From Chrysaora quinquecirrha (lineage: Eukaryota > Cnidaria > Scyphozoa > Semaeostomeae > Pelagiidae): 64,000 nucleotides of DNA. The translations under genes and the position numbers were made by a program. Below are positions 46,360-58,700 of this stretch, piece by piece; position 1 is the first letter of the stretch, and each line of letters opens with the position of its first letter. The stretch lies in contig JACTAT010000033.1 of NCBI GenBank assembly GCA_014526335.1, forward strand, positions 687,072 to 751,071, given 5' to 3'. The notes below the pieces were generated by a model that did not search any database, was not told the origin of the DNA, and saw only the letters and a program-made list of their open reading frames with translations.

Positions 46360-47023
46360 GGCCCTTGCCAAACGATCAAACATTGTTGGTCAAAAATCAA
46401 AAATTTGCTTTACACTCAAGCAATGTTTGACTGGTTGGCGTACACTTTTTTTTTAATAAGCAGCCGCTCAATAAGCAACTAGGGCTGAACTGACCTTAAC
46501 ATTAAGCAACACGAGGGCTCAATTGAACTACTGTAAGCAACTAAGAAGTCAAAAAACCAAGCTTATTCTCTTTCTTGTGTTAGGAAATTGTTCTTCGTTC
46601 TTATGTTTTGCATGTTGAAGTTCGTTAGCTAACGTTTTTCCACTTACTGTCTCCCAAAAGTCATGTTGAAGGCCTAACAGAAGACGATTTTGACCCGCAA
46701 AGTCAGGGGTGGTTAGTTGGTACAAAAAATTTTAAGCAACGTTTAAGCTACTTTGAGGGCTGAAATGTCTAAAATTTTAAGCAACTTTGAGGGCTGGACG
46801 AAAGTCAAGTTGCTTATCAAAAAAAAAGTGTAGTTGCAAAACATTGTTTGACAAGCAGAATTCCTTCAGCATGATTTTTAGAAACTCTGAAACATTCTTA
46901 TTTGTATGAACCCAAAATGTTTTACGAGCAATGTTTATGACGTGGCCAAACGGTTAAATGTTTTTGTTTTTTAAACATATCTCAAATGATTGGCCAACAA
47001 TGTTTGATCGTTTTGCCAGAGCC
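46360..47023. mobile_element. 'CAAACATTT' Harbinger-type MITE copy 2, interrupted
   Basis: Ends GGCCCTTGCCAAACGATC and GATCGTTTTGCCAGAGCC match the copy at 32923-33101. The poly-T MITE 46443-46830 sits inside it, so this copy is older. Flanks TTG/TTA. Confidence 0.7.
46443..46830. mobile_element. Poly-T MITE family, 'AAGCAACTT' subtype copy 2
   Basis: TA-flanked (46441-46442, 46831-46832). Starts CACTTTTTTTTTAATAAGCA and ends TTGCTTATCAAAAAAAAAGTG. The body is inverse to the 38415 copy. Confidence 0.87.
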
Positions 47024-47504
47024 TTAAAATGTAACACTATCGTGCACTTGAAGACTACGGGCATAGATTATTTCGCTAGAATGTCAATTGTTCGAAATCG
47101 CAAGATATCAATCTTTCAATGCAAAAATCGTATAAAGCACCCAAAAATTAGGGTAGGTGCAAAGTTTTACTATCCCAGCACGTGTATTATCGATTCTAGG
47201 AGCGTCCAAAGTTTAAGTTCATCAAGTTCATTTTTTGCGGTCGAAGCCTTTATGAAATCGGGAACTTTGAATGCTCATAAAATTAAGAACACAAGCGCCA
47301 GGACAGTGAAAGCTTGAACAATTAAAGGTACCCATTAGCCATGTTTGAAGAATGAGATCAGCCCAGATCAACCTGAGATCAGCCTATTAGCTTGTAGCTT
47401 ACAGAAATAGAGAAGAAGAATCCCCACGTTGTTTCCACTTCTTCCCTGTGATCCTAGCTGTTTGAGATTTTTTCTTGCTTTCCCTGCGATCGTCATTGAT
47501 CCCA

Positions 47505-48004
47505 NNNNNNNNNNNNNNNNNNNNNNNNNNNNNNNNNNNNNNNNNNNNNNNNNNNNNNNNNNNNNNNNNNNNNNNNNNNNNNNNNNNNNNNNNNNNNNNN
47601 NNNNNNNNNNNNNNNNNNNNNNNNNNNNNNNNNNNNNNNNNNNNNNNNNNNNNNNNNNNNNNNNNNNNNNNNNNNNNNNNNNNNNNNNNNNNNNNNNNNN
47701 NNNNNNNNNNNNNNNNNNNNNNNNNNNNNNNNNNNNNNNNNNNNNNNNNNNNNNNNNNNNNNNNNNNNNNNNNNNNNNNNNNNNNNNNNNNNNNNNNNNN
47801 NNNNNNNNNNNNNNNNNNNNNNNNNNNNNNNNNNNNNNNNNNNNNNNNNNNNNNNNNNNNNNNNNNNNNNNNNNNNNNNNNNNNNNNNNNNNNNNNNNNN
47901 NNNNNNNNNNNNNNNNNNNNNNNNNNNNNNNNNNNNNNNNNNNNNNNNNNNNNNNNNNNNNNNNNNNNNNNNNNNNNNNNNNNNNNNNNNNNNNNNNNNN
48001 NNNN
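47505..48004. other. Scaffold gap (500 N)
   Basis: Default-size gap. It could hold the last exon of SF3A1 (ubiquitin-like domain), which is not found in the assembled sequence. Confidence 0.99.
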
Positions 48005-48190
48005 TTAAAATTCTCGAGGAAAAAACAAAAATATTTTCTCAAACTTCTTCGATTAAGTCTACATTTCTAAACGTAAATGATGATGATCCAATGACGTAAA
48101 TAAATTGAATATGTTTAATACTGAATGAGACATGACAAGAAGAAATAATACATGTCAATGATATTGAAGGTGTTGTAGTTTCGTGGTCTA

Positions 48191-48552
48191 CACGTTTTTT
48201 TTAATAAGAAAGTGGTTTATAAGAAAGTAGTGCTCAACATCTTAAAAGTTTAAGAAAGTTCAATACTGGATTCTTGAAACTTAAGAGAGTTCTGTTTCAT
48301 ACTTTCACTCCTAATGTTCTGTGTGTTATTTTCGCTCTTCTGTTCAGTCGCTCATCTTACTATTAAACGAGTCTAATGATTATTTTCTTTGAAAAACGTG
48401 GTATTTGTGCAATGCATACAGTGCCTTAAACTGTGCATTCTTATAAATACTGTATTCCAAAATTTTTGCAAGAAAGTTTTGGTACTGAAAACATGAAATG
48501 TCTAAGAAAGTTTCAATACTGGCCCAAAAAACTTTCTTATAAAAAAAACGTG
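48191..48552. mobile_element. Poly-T MITE family, 'AAGAAAGT' subtype
   Basis: TA-flanked. Ends CACGTTTTTTTTAATAAGAA and its near inverse. Internal TAAGAAAGTT and ACTTTCTTA words. 362 bp. Confidence 0.85.
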
Positions 48553-48555
48553 TAA

Positions 48556-48708
48556 GGCAGCTGATTTGTGATGTAAGGAGCACAGTGAGGTTGGGGTTCG
48601 AACCCAAGCCATGGTAGCGCCACAGCCAGGGTCGAGGTCTCATTTGTCTATCTACTTCTAAGATCCTAGCGACTGGCGCTAAAACACCATTTCACCTTCA
48701 CCTTCAAT
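48556..48708 (+). repeat. tRNA-derived SINE, family A, copy 5
   Basis: Box B GGTTCGAACCC at about 48594; body and CACCTTCACCTT tail present; head degraded. Confidence 0.8.
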
Positions 48709-48890
48709 AGACAATTTCGGAGTTCACGACGCCATATACTAAGTGGGGCAAAAACTGCTCTAAATTCAATGGCGGCCTATATGAAAAAAGTTTTAAAATT
48801 CGTATTCTGAGAAAATAAACTCTGAGTTTGTCTCCAATTTATCAGATTTCGATATAAAATACACTTTTCAAGCATAACAGAAAGTTTTTA

Positions 48891-49034
48891 TGCCTGTGTT
48901 GATTGAAATTTAGCCTGTACTCACTATGAATTTGCGATGCCACATTAAACTCTATGTTGCGCTTCCATGACCGATCGGGCAAAACCGGCAAAAGTTCATA
49001 GTGAGTACAGGCTAAATTTCAATTAACATAGGCA
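48891..49034. mobile_element. 144 bp foldback MITE
   Basis: Arms of about 39 bases: TGCCTGTGTTGATTGAAATT, then TAGCCTGTACTCACTATGA, and the inverse ending AATTAACATAGGCA. It abuts the foldback element that begins at 49033. Confidence 0.75.
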
Positions 49035-49510
49035 CGCTAGCGAATCTATAATCGCTACTGTGGTGGATAATCACTACTGTGGTGGTACTATTTGCGTACT
49101 GGGTGGTAGTTTCTGCGTACTGTGGTAGATAGTCACTACTTGTGGTGGGTTACTATGCTTGCGGTGGTGGCAGTTTTGGCGTACTGTGGTGGATAATCAC
49201 TACTTGTGGTGGGTTACTATGCTTGCGGTTGTGGCAGTTTTGGCGTACTGTGGTGGATTTTGTGGTTTTTTCTTGCTTGATCTATAGAGTTTTGCTATGA
49301 TTTCGTATTCACCACATAAAGCATTATAACCCACCACAAGTAGTGATTATCTACCACAGTACGCAAAAACTACCACCACAGTACGCAAATACTACCACCA
49401 CAGTAGTGATTATCCACCACAGTACTCCAAAACTGCCACCACCGCAAGCATAGTAACCAACCACAAGTAGTGATTATCCACTACAGTACGCAAAAACTAC
49501 CACCACAGTA
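49033..49510. mobile_element. Foldback element 'CACGCTAGCG', copy 1 (right end lost)
   Basis: Left arm repeats GTGGTGGATAATCACTACT; right arm repeats CCACCACAGTACGCAAA and AGTAGTGATTATC. Its loop (TTTTTTCTTGCTTGATCTAT) is shared with copy 2 at 52344-52864. The terminal CACGCTAGCG is present only at the left. Confidence 0.85.
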
Positions 49511-49727
49511 ATAAGAAATCACTCTTTATCTTTATGAATAAGAGGAAATATACAACGGTTAAAGTTCAGAAATTAATTCAACTATACCCAACCAAATGTT
49601 CAACATATTGCATGCATCTTTGTTCTATTTTAGAAACTGAGGTTCAAATTCAAAGATTCCACAGACAGACTTCAATAAAGTCACTACTACTTGAATCCAT
49701 AACAGAATAAGACATTACAAAAATTAC

Positions 49728-52700
49728 CTGGTCGGTCAATGGGATAGTAAACATAAGTGTTTGTCCATGGCATCTCCATTCGGTCTTCTCTTTCATGTCT
49801 GGAACTTGCACCTTGAAGTTGACCGGACTAGGATGAGTAGCAAGGAATTGCTGTTCATTCATTAGCTCATTATCATCGGTCTTTGATTTTTTAGCAACCG
49901 GCTCGTCTTCTGTGCGATTTTCTATGCGCACTGGTTCTTGCATGGGAGGTGGGATTGGTTGTGGTAGGTTTGGCATGAGAGGAGCTGGTGGCGGGGGCAT
50001 GCCAGGTGGTGCTGTGCCTGGTGCCAACCCTGAAATATAATATTCGCTTGTTAGAGGAAATATTTATGACTAGCAATGTATTTACTAATAGCTGAAATTA
50101 TTAAAGGTTGAAGAAAGCTAAGTTGCGACCTACAAAAATGGGCATTGCTTAGGGCAAAGAGGCTTTGGCCATAAGGACCTCCAGAGAGAATTTAGAAGTT
50201 AAAATTCAGGGGAAGTGCATGTCCTATGAGAAAGCATGTGCAGGACTTAAGGAGATTGTGTATTCTGTACATTTCAGAAAAAAAGGAAGATGCATATTCA
50301 TGTTCAAAATATGCTCTGACAAATAAGATACGAATTAGTCGCCAATAACAATCATGTGGTTCATGGCAAAATTTCAAACAGTAGCACCCTTGCAATTCAA
50401 AAAGCATCTATAGTGGAAAACTTACCGAAACAGTTCAGAAATATTCAGAATTTCAAACATTCCTGCAGCATTTTCTTACTAACAGGTTTTGAGACAGTTC
50501 ATAATATTTTCCCAGCAAGGAAAATACGATTTCATAAACAATATAACCTACGATTTCTATGAAAGCGAGGCGGCAAATTACTGTGATACTAAAGCGAATT
50601 ATAAATAAAAATGAGCCAAAGCGACACAGTGATGGGTAAAAATTGTATCGAAATTCGCAATAGCAAAAATGAAAATAGACCTTGTAGACGTACAATTTTA
50701 TGATAAGTAGCAATCAGGAGAGCAGAGTATAGTTGCAAGACCTTAAGCAAATCTCTTAACAAGTTATTCATTCTAGTCTGATACTTCAGAACTGTAGGGA
50801 TAAAATACACAAAGATTAAGTACATCCTGGTTAAACGTTTTGGTTATTAAGAAGGTAGTAAGGATGTCACGCAAAATTTTGACAGATTTCACCACCTCCC
50901 TCCCCGTTGTCACGTACCGTCACTGAAAAACTGTCACATACTTGACGTACTGTAATAATCACTGTAAACCCTACCCCCCTAAAAGGGTTTAAGTCACTTT
51001 TGAACGGCCCCTTCAAGACAAAAAAATAGTTACTTAACTTACCAAGCAATCCAGGCTTTATATTAGGAGGTGGGATGGGCGGCTGCATCATAAGTCCAGG
51101 AGGAGGAACAGGTGGAGGCAGGATATGTGGTCGTTGAATATTCATCATGTCCCCAGGTGGATTATATTGCTGGGGCATTGAATGCATTGGCTGGGGTGGA
51201 GTTGGGGGCGGAGGATCCACCTTTGGTGCAGAATCAACTGGAGGTGCTGCTGGCATTAATGGTCTCGGCACGGAGGTTGGGAATGATGGTGGCCTTGGCA
51301 CAGCGGGACCAATTCTGTCATCCTCTTCTGAAGATCTGTTTAAAAAAAGAACAATACGTGAAATGGCAAATTTGAATCTATGATTCTGTCATCACAAGAG
51401 AAAAGAAACTCTGCCTAAGGCTTGATAAGGGATATAGCATACATCTTAGATTAGTATAGTCTGTCTGACGAATGCGCAAGCATGAAACTCAGAGTCACAG
51501 AGAACTTGTCTTTCCATTGAGTATAAATTCTACATTATTATTGCTCTGTACTTACATATATTGAGCACTATAGTCAGAAAAGGCATACTCATCTAGAGTT
51601 GTATGTGTAGCATGCATCTTATAAGGCTGTGGTTTGCTTAAAACCAGCTACGCATTTATCTTTCAGGCGCTATACTTTGTAACGTTTTCACGATTTTGAT
51701 CATAAGGCTTACTTTCATAAGACTAGGTGAAGGTGAAGGTGAAAGGTGAAATGGTGTTTTAGCGCCAGTCGCTAGGATCTCAGTAGTAGGTTAACTAATC
51801 GAGACCTCGACCCTGGCTGTGACGCTACCGTGGCTGGGTAAGCTAAAATGAAAGAGTTCGTTTTAGTGATCAGGTACACAAATTTGCCTCATTGGTGATA
51901 TCCTGTTAGTACGGGGTGGATTAAATGTTTCCGTGCAGACAGGTTCAGAATAATTGGCACAGCAACGTATTCCTTTCATTTAGAGGTTTAAGGGATCTTT
52001 CTGTATTAGAACTGAAAAGCCGGTATTGTGTAGAAAGAAACATTTCGTTTTCTCATCCGGACTCTTCGCCTCATATTCCAATCATTACTTTGCTGCATCA
52101 TGTTAGCAGATTGGTGTTCAAAGCACAATACCAACCAATCCACTTCATTTCAAACCACTTCTGGCAACTTTTTTGGGCCTAATCAATTGTTTGGCTGCAT
52201 TTTGACTTCTATACTTTTAGACAAGTTTCAGATAAAAAGCTTTCAATATTGGGCCTAAGAATCACATCTCTGCTATTCTTGGCAATTTTGAAATTTTACA
52301 CCACCAAAAGACTATGCATGATTTAGCATATTTTCATTAACAGCACGCTAGCGAATCTATAATCACTACTGTGGTGGATAATCACTACTGTGGTGGTACT
52401 ATTTGCGTACTGTGGTGGATAATCACTACTTGTGGTTTGTTACTATGCTTGCGGTGGTGGCAGTTTTGGAGTACTGTGGTGGATAATCAATACTTGTGGT
52501 GGGATACTATGTTTGTTGTGGTGGTAGTTTTTGCGTACTGTGGTGGATAATCACTACTTGTGGTGGGTTATTAAGCTTGTTGTGGTGGTAGTTTTTGCGT
52601 ACTGTGGTGGATAATCACTACTTATGGTGGGTTATAATGCTTTATGTGGTGAATACGAAATCATAGCAAAACTCTATAGATCAAGCAAGAAAAAACCACA

Positions 52701-55700
52701 AAATCCACCACAGTACGCCAAAACTGCCATCACGCAAGCATAGTAACCCACCACAAGTAGCGATTATCCACCACAGTACGCAGAAACTACCACCACAGTA
52801 CGCAAGTAGTACCACCACAGTAGTGATTATCCACCACAGTAGCGATTATAGATTCGCTAGCGTGCAGTACCAACATGTGATTCCTCTGTAACTTGACCTG
52901 CACATTATAATAAGAGAAGCGATATCTTCATATACATACATTAATCCTTTGGCTTTGTGAATAGCTTCAATCTGTTCATCAAGTGTAATATTAGCTTGTG
53001 CCAGTTTAGTTGCTCTCTCCATACTTGCCGTGTGACCATCCCAAACAACCTTGTCACCTCTCTTATCCTCATCACCAGCCTTTTTACCAATCATTGTCTC
53101 TTCTGAACCAACACCAAAGATATCAGGACGATATTGTGCCAGATCTTTCAGCGTACTACCAACCGATACGCCTAAAAGTCAAAGTGAAGGTGAAATTGTG
53201 TAATTAGCGCCAGTCGCTAGGATCTCATTTCTAAGTTAACTAATGGAGACCTCAACGCTGGCTGTGGCGCTAACGTAGATTGGGCTCGAAATCCAACCTC
53301 CTTGGGCGTCTGACACCCCATGCCAGCTGCATTAGACTATGATGCCACCAACCTCGTCTCCAGGCCCCAAATCGAATTTCCTCCAATCTCAACCGTCAAA
53401 TCGATTGGGGCGATAACAAGGCTTCTGTATGAGCATTTTAGTCTCGTGGCCAGGACAGGTGAAAAATCTCATCTGCAGCTCTCCTATACGGGAAGTGACT
53501 GGGGTGACTTTATTCCTACAAGGCTTGAACAATAAATTGTGGTCATGTTGGGGTCATGTCACATAATTTTAACTGCGATAGATTTGGGTACCTAAGACCA
53601 GGTACAAACCAAACGACAACAAATATGATTCTTGTGCATTACTCATACCTTCAGCAAACATTTCCTCTTGCTGTCTCTTCTCGTCCGCAGCTCTTTGCTT
53701 CAACTCTTTCCATTTTGGATCTAACAAATTGATTTTCATATGTTCAGCCATTGCTTCAGCAGGAACTCTTTCACCAGTCAGCGGTGAGATCAAATATTTG
53801 TCAGGCGGAGGAGCACTTGACGGAGGAGGTGGCTTCGGTGCTTTTGGATCATAATCTCTTCTAATGTTGACATTAGGACCAGGAACAGGAGGAGGTAATG
53901 GTGGCTGTCTTTGGTCCAGTGAAGGTGGCTGCGGTGGCGCAGGTGGATGGTCTTGTGATCTTGACTGCTGAAACACAGAACAAGAGAATAATACTACGAG
54001 TATTAACAGCAGTCACACTAGATGCTCAATCTCTGTCACCTACTTTCAAAGCAATAGGCTAACTGTGCTGAAATATGAGACCGTTCTTCCTTATCCAACA
54101 ACAGCACTGTTAATACTTGTCTCTTGGTTCAGATTCCTCTTAAGAAAAATATAGTGCCAAAACAATGAAGAAACTACCAGCGAAACTGACTCTAGTACAG
54201 CTCAGAATGTACCACTTGCAGGATACTTAATTCTGCGGGGAAAATAATTGAAATTTCACTAGTAAAGCATCAACTTGAAGACTTTTGCATTCAGTGTGAC
54301 AGGGTGTCACTGTAATGTATATCGTTATACTAACGACGATAACCAGGAGGACTGTCTTGGTCTGAGCCTGTCTGTGATGTGATAGAAAAAGACCGAATGA
54401 AGAGATGGTTGGAACTTCACTGATCTCCACCCTAGACTGAAACAGAACTTTATTAGAATGAAGGGGTGGTTGAGACTTTCAATGCTCACCAACCTAGATT
54501 GTAAAAGGACTTTACTAAACGATAGGGTTCCTATAACAGCTTTAACAATGGATATTTTGAAAGTGAAATCTTTTCCTACATTTATGATTCTGCGAACATG
54601 ATCACTTGACAATAGTCATCGCTAAATGCAGAAATAGTTACAACCAGGTGGTACCCATTTGCATTTGCCATCATGCAAAACAAGTGCTAGTGTCACATTC
54701 AGTCATCACGAGATATTAGGGAAAGGCTCTAAAAAGTTAACGAGTACAAAATAAAGTTAAGTAGTTAAATGACATACTTTCTGACCATCTTCTATGTTGG
54801 CTTCATTTCTTATTTCGTCATCTTCTTCATCTTCGACTTCCATTTCCATTTCTTCTGCGTTTATTTCACCTGTTTCCTACAGCAGTCGAAAAATAAACGT
54901 TTAAATGAATTGAGCCAGTTGCATGCCACAATTACGTGATTATCTCTGGGGAGCCTGTCAATCTACAGACCTTGAGGTAAAAGGAACAGTTGAAACAAGC
55001 AATTAAAAATTTTCACAGCATATGCTATAGGAGTTCAGAAAAAAAGAGTCACACTCGACCCCGTTTACACGGATACGTTTTCAGAAAGTTGTGTTTTCAG
55101 GTCAATGAAAAAGTACCAAAAGTTTTGCGTCTACACGAGCGTTCTCACAACGTTTTCGCTGTCCCATGAAAACGATGACATCACGTTTTCTAAATGTAAA
55201 ATTGTGAAATTCAATACCAATTAACCACCGAAAGGTATCTTTTTGCTGCATCGTTTTCAGATGTTTGCGTTTTCGGTGTGGTCACAGGAAAATTGCGTTT
55301 TCAGAAGATTCCACTCTGTAAACCGTTTTCAAAAGTTTGCTTTTTCAGTCGCAGATTTACCAGTGTCGTGTAGACGGGAGGTGAAAACGCAAAGAAATCA
55401 TTGCGTTTTGAAAACGTATCCGTGTAGACGGGGCCTCAAACTCTACTCTCTGCTGATCGGCTTCTCTATAGTTAAGAGTTAGTGTACTTTCATTATACTT
55501 GAAAAACAACGTTGGATTGAATATCTTTTAAAATAGGAGTGCCTTTTCAAAATGAATCTATAATCGGGAAACGCTCTTAACCCATCGTAACTAACCTGCA
55601 TTCGCTCGAATCTTTCTTGCGCGAGTATCCTTGCACCGAGTTGTTCCAATGTGACAGGAGGCGGAAGATTAGCTACGATAATGATAAAAACAAATTAGTA

Positions 55701-58700
55701 CGTATGCCCCTCACAATATTGGACTCCGATTCCATAGTCCTGAAGTTTTGAAATAACCAATACCTTGTTAGGTATCAATTAAATTCTGCAACATTGAGTG
55801 AGAAAGTGCTGTAGTGTTAATTTCTCTAAAATATCAAACAAGATTCCGATTATAACTCTGTGTTTCTCAGACTTCACCTACGAACTTGTTGCCTTGCAAC
55901 CTTGTTACCTTGTTAGCTTGTTAGCTTGTTTCATGAACTGTAATTATTTCACTTCAATCAGGTTTCTCTTTAATGAGTTGGAATCTTACGAAAACAATTA
56001 CACGTTTTTTTACAGGCAACTTAGGATTTTGGTCAGATTTCAAGTTGCTTATTTTTTAGCCAAAATCTGGATCTAAAGTTGCTTAATGGTTGCTTAATTT
56101 TATTCAGCAAATTTTCGTAATTATATATGAAAGAAGGGAAAATAAGAAAATAAGTCATATTTTCGGTCGTTCAGTACGCTTTGCAGTGTTTTTCTTAGAG
56201 TTATATTGCTTTTGTTTTAATAGCGTGTTTTTCATTGTTTCATAGAGAGATCTCTTTCTATTTACCTGAGAAATAAAATTTTTGTGCTGCTTAGGATTTT
56301 ATTAGTACAGAACTGAAGTTTCTTAATAATTTTTCAAATCCTGTTCAGTTGCTTATAAACGAGTTGCTTATAAAAAATCGTATACATGCGGTAACACTAT
56401 ATAATAAGTAGATACATAGCAATAAGCATTTAATAATGGTAGACATACCAATTTCATCTTCTCTGAAATTAACTGTTTCCACAACAACGAAGTCATGCCA
56501 GTCAACCTGAGCAAATGCAACTAAGAGGGACAAATATAATTCACAATAATAATGATCAAAGGGAATCGACATATATAAACGCAAAGCATAAAAGTGGCTT
56601 AAGCCATCCATCAATCAAGATTGAATAAGAGAAGAATAGCGAAATTGGCATTTCAGCAGGAAGTCAAAAGAGCTGATTTGTCTTCATGCACCGTATTAGA
56701 CATGATAATCACCACTCATTATGACAAGCCTTTGATATTTATGAGGGTAACGTTTCCGGAGAGGCTCGTCTTCCATTATCGGGCAACGATAAATGTGGTT
56801 TTCTCTTATTTATTGTAGATATGATTTATGTTCTTTTTAGCCGAGTTCCTGTCTCTCTTTTCGTTTGTCCTGTGCACGATTTTTCTTCATGCATCAAACC
56901 TTCATTTACAAAAGTCTATTCCCTTCAATTTGGAAATAACGAAACAGACGATAAACAGACGATAAATTATTCGTCTGTTTCTTAATTCTCAAATTTATTC
57001 GAAGTCTGCGTTTTCCTTCAAATATTCCTTTTAATAAATATTAGCAAGGTCAATCTTCTACTGGACACCGATGGATTAAAAACTAAAGCTTTAAGACAGC
57101 ATCACTACCTTTCTCCCTACCACTTAGCAAAAGAGTGGAATGAAGAAAAAAGATCTTCAAGTCAGGTATTTGAGTCATATGAGAGCCTCCTAAAGCATGT
57201 GTTAGTTCTGCCACTCTACAGTTGATAAATCTTTAATTTACAAGCTTATATTACCGACAAGAACTAAATAAGCTTTTAGAATTGAATCTAATTTTAAATC
57301 TTTACTAAAGTTATATATTATAGCTAGATTGTTTTTCAAGGATATTCTATTTGTAAATGAATATGCATATAAATTTTTATAAAGTAGATATTATTTTGCA
57401 TCTAAGAATTAAATTAGTCTATTAGTGCTTTATTACCTATTGAAATGATATGACATCTAAAAATTGATAATTTTATAATTACTGATTAAGAATGAACATT
57501 AATATTATTTAATTCATTCCTATAATATAATATAATATAATATAATATAATATAATATAATATAATATAATATAATATAATATAATATAATATAATATAA
57601 TATAATATAATATAATATAATATAATATAATATAATATATATAATATAATATAATATAATATAATATAATATAATATAATATAATATAATATAATATAAC
57701 AACATATAATATAATATAATATAATATAATATAATATTATATTATATTATATTATATTATATTATATTATATTATATTTATATTATATTATATTATATTA
57801 TATTATATTATATTATTACATTATATTATATTATATTATATTATATTATATTATATTATATTATATTATATTATATTATATTATATTATATTATATTATA
57901 TTATATTATATTATATTATATTATATTATATTATATTATATTATATTATATTATATTATATTATATTATATTATATTATATTATATTATATTATATTATA
58001 TTATATTATATTATATTATATTATATTATATTATATTATATTATATTATATTATATTATATTATATATATTATATTATATTATATTATATTATATTATAT
58101 TATATTATATTATATTATATTATTATAATACAAACCTTGGTATACTGTTCGACCAGCTTGGTAAAATACTGAAACAAACTGTGCTGCGGTCTCAGAAAAT
58201 CGAATTGATAATTTCTCTAGAAGAATGAATAAAATGTATATTATTGTCAAAATAGAAAATATATCTCTGAACTGAGGGTCTAGCTATTACCAACAATTTG
58301 AAGTTACTGTTGAGAATGACACTGGATCCGTGTTTTCACAATTATTTCAGAGTAAGAAGGTGCTGTGGCGTCGTGGCCTAATCCAGCTGGCTTGTGGTAT
58401 CAGAAGCTCAGCGAGGTCGGGGTTGTTACGAAAAACTTGTTTTCGCAAGTATTTCAGACCCGGAAACTTCAGCAAAGAAAAAATTACAGACCATTTACTA
58501 TATCTACTTCCTATTTATTATGGACTTTTTATATTGCTGTGTTTTTGCAGAAGCATAATCGCTATATGTTGTTGATCATACTGATAAGTAAAAGCATTAT
58601 ATGTGCACTGCAGGTGAATATTCAATGTTTGCTGTAAGGGAGCTTTCTATGAAAGGAATGAACAAGACAACGTATATAGGATTGCTTCGAAGAATTGTTG

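Larger units (their letters stand above)
45918..47504. other. Intergenic with nested MITEs
   Basis: 45918-46359 is the 5' flank of the palmitoyltransferase gene. 46360-47023 holds nested MITEs (listed). 47024-47504 leads into the gap. No gene seen. Confidence 0.55.
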
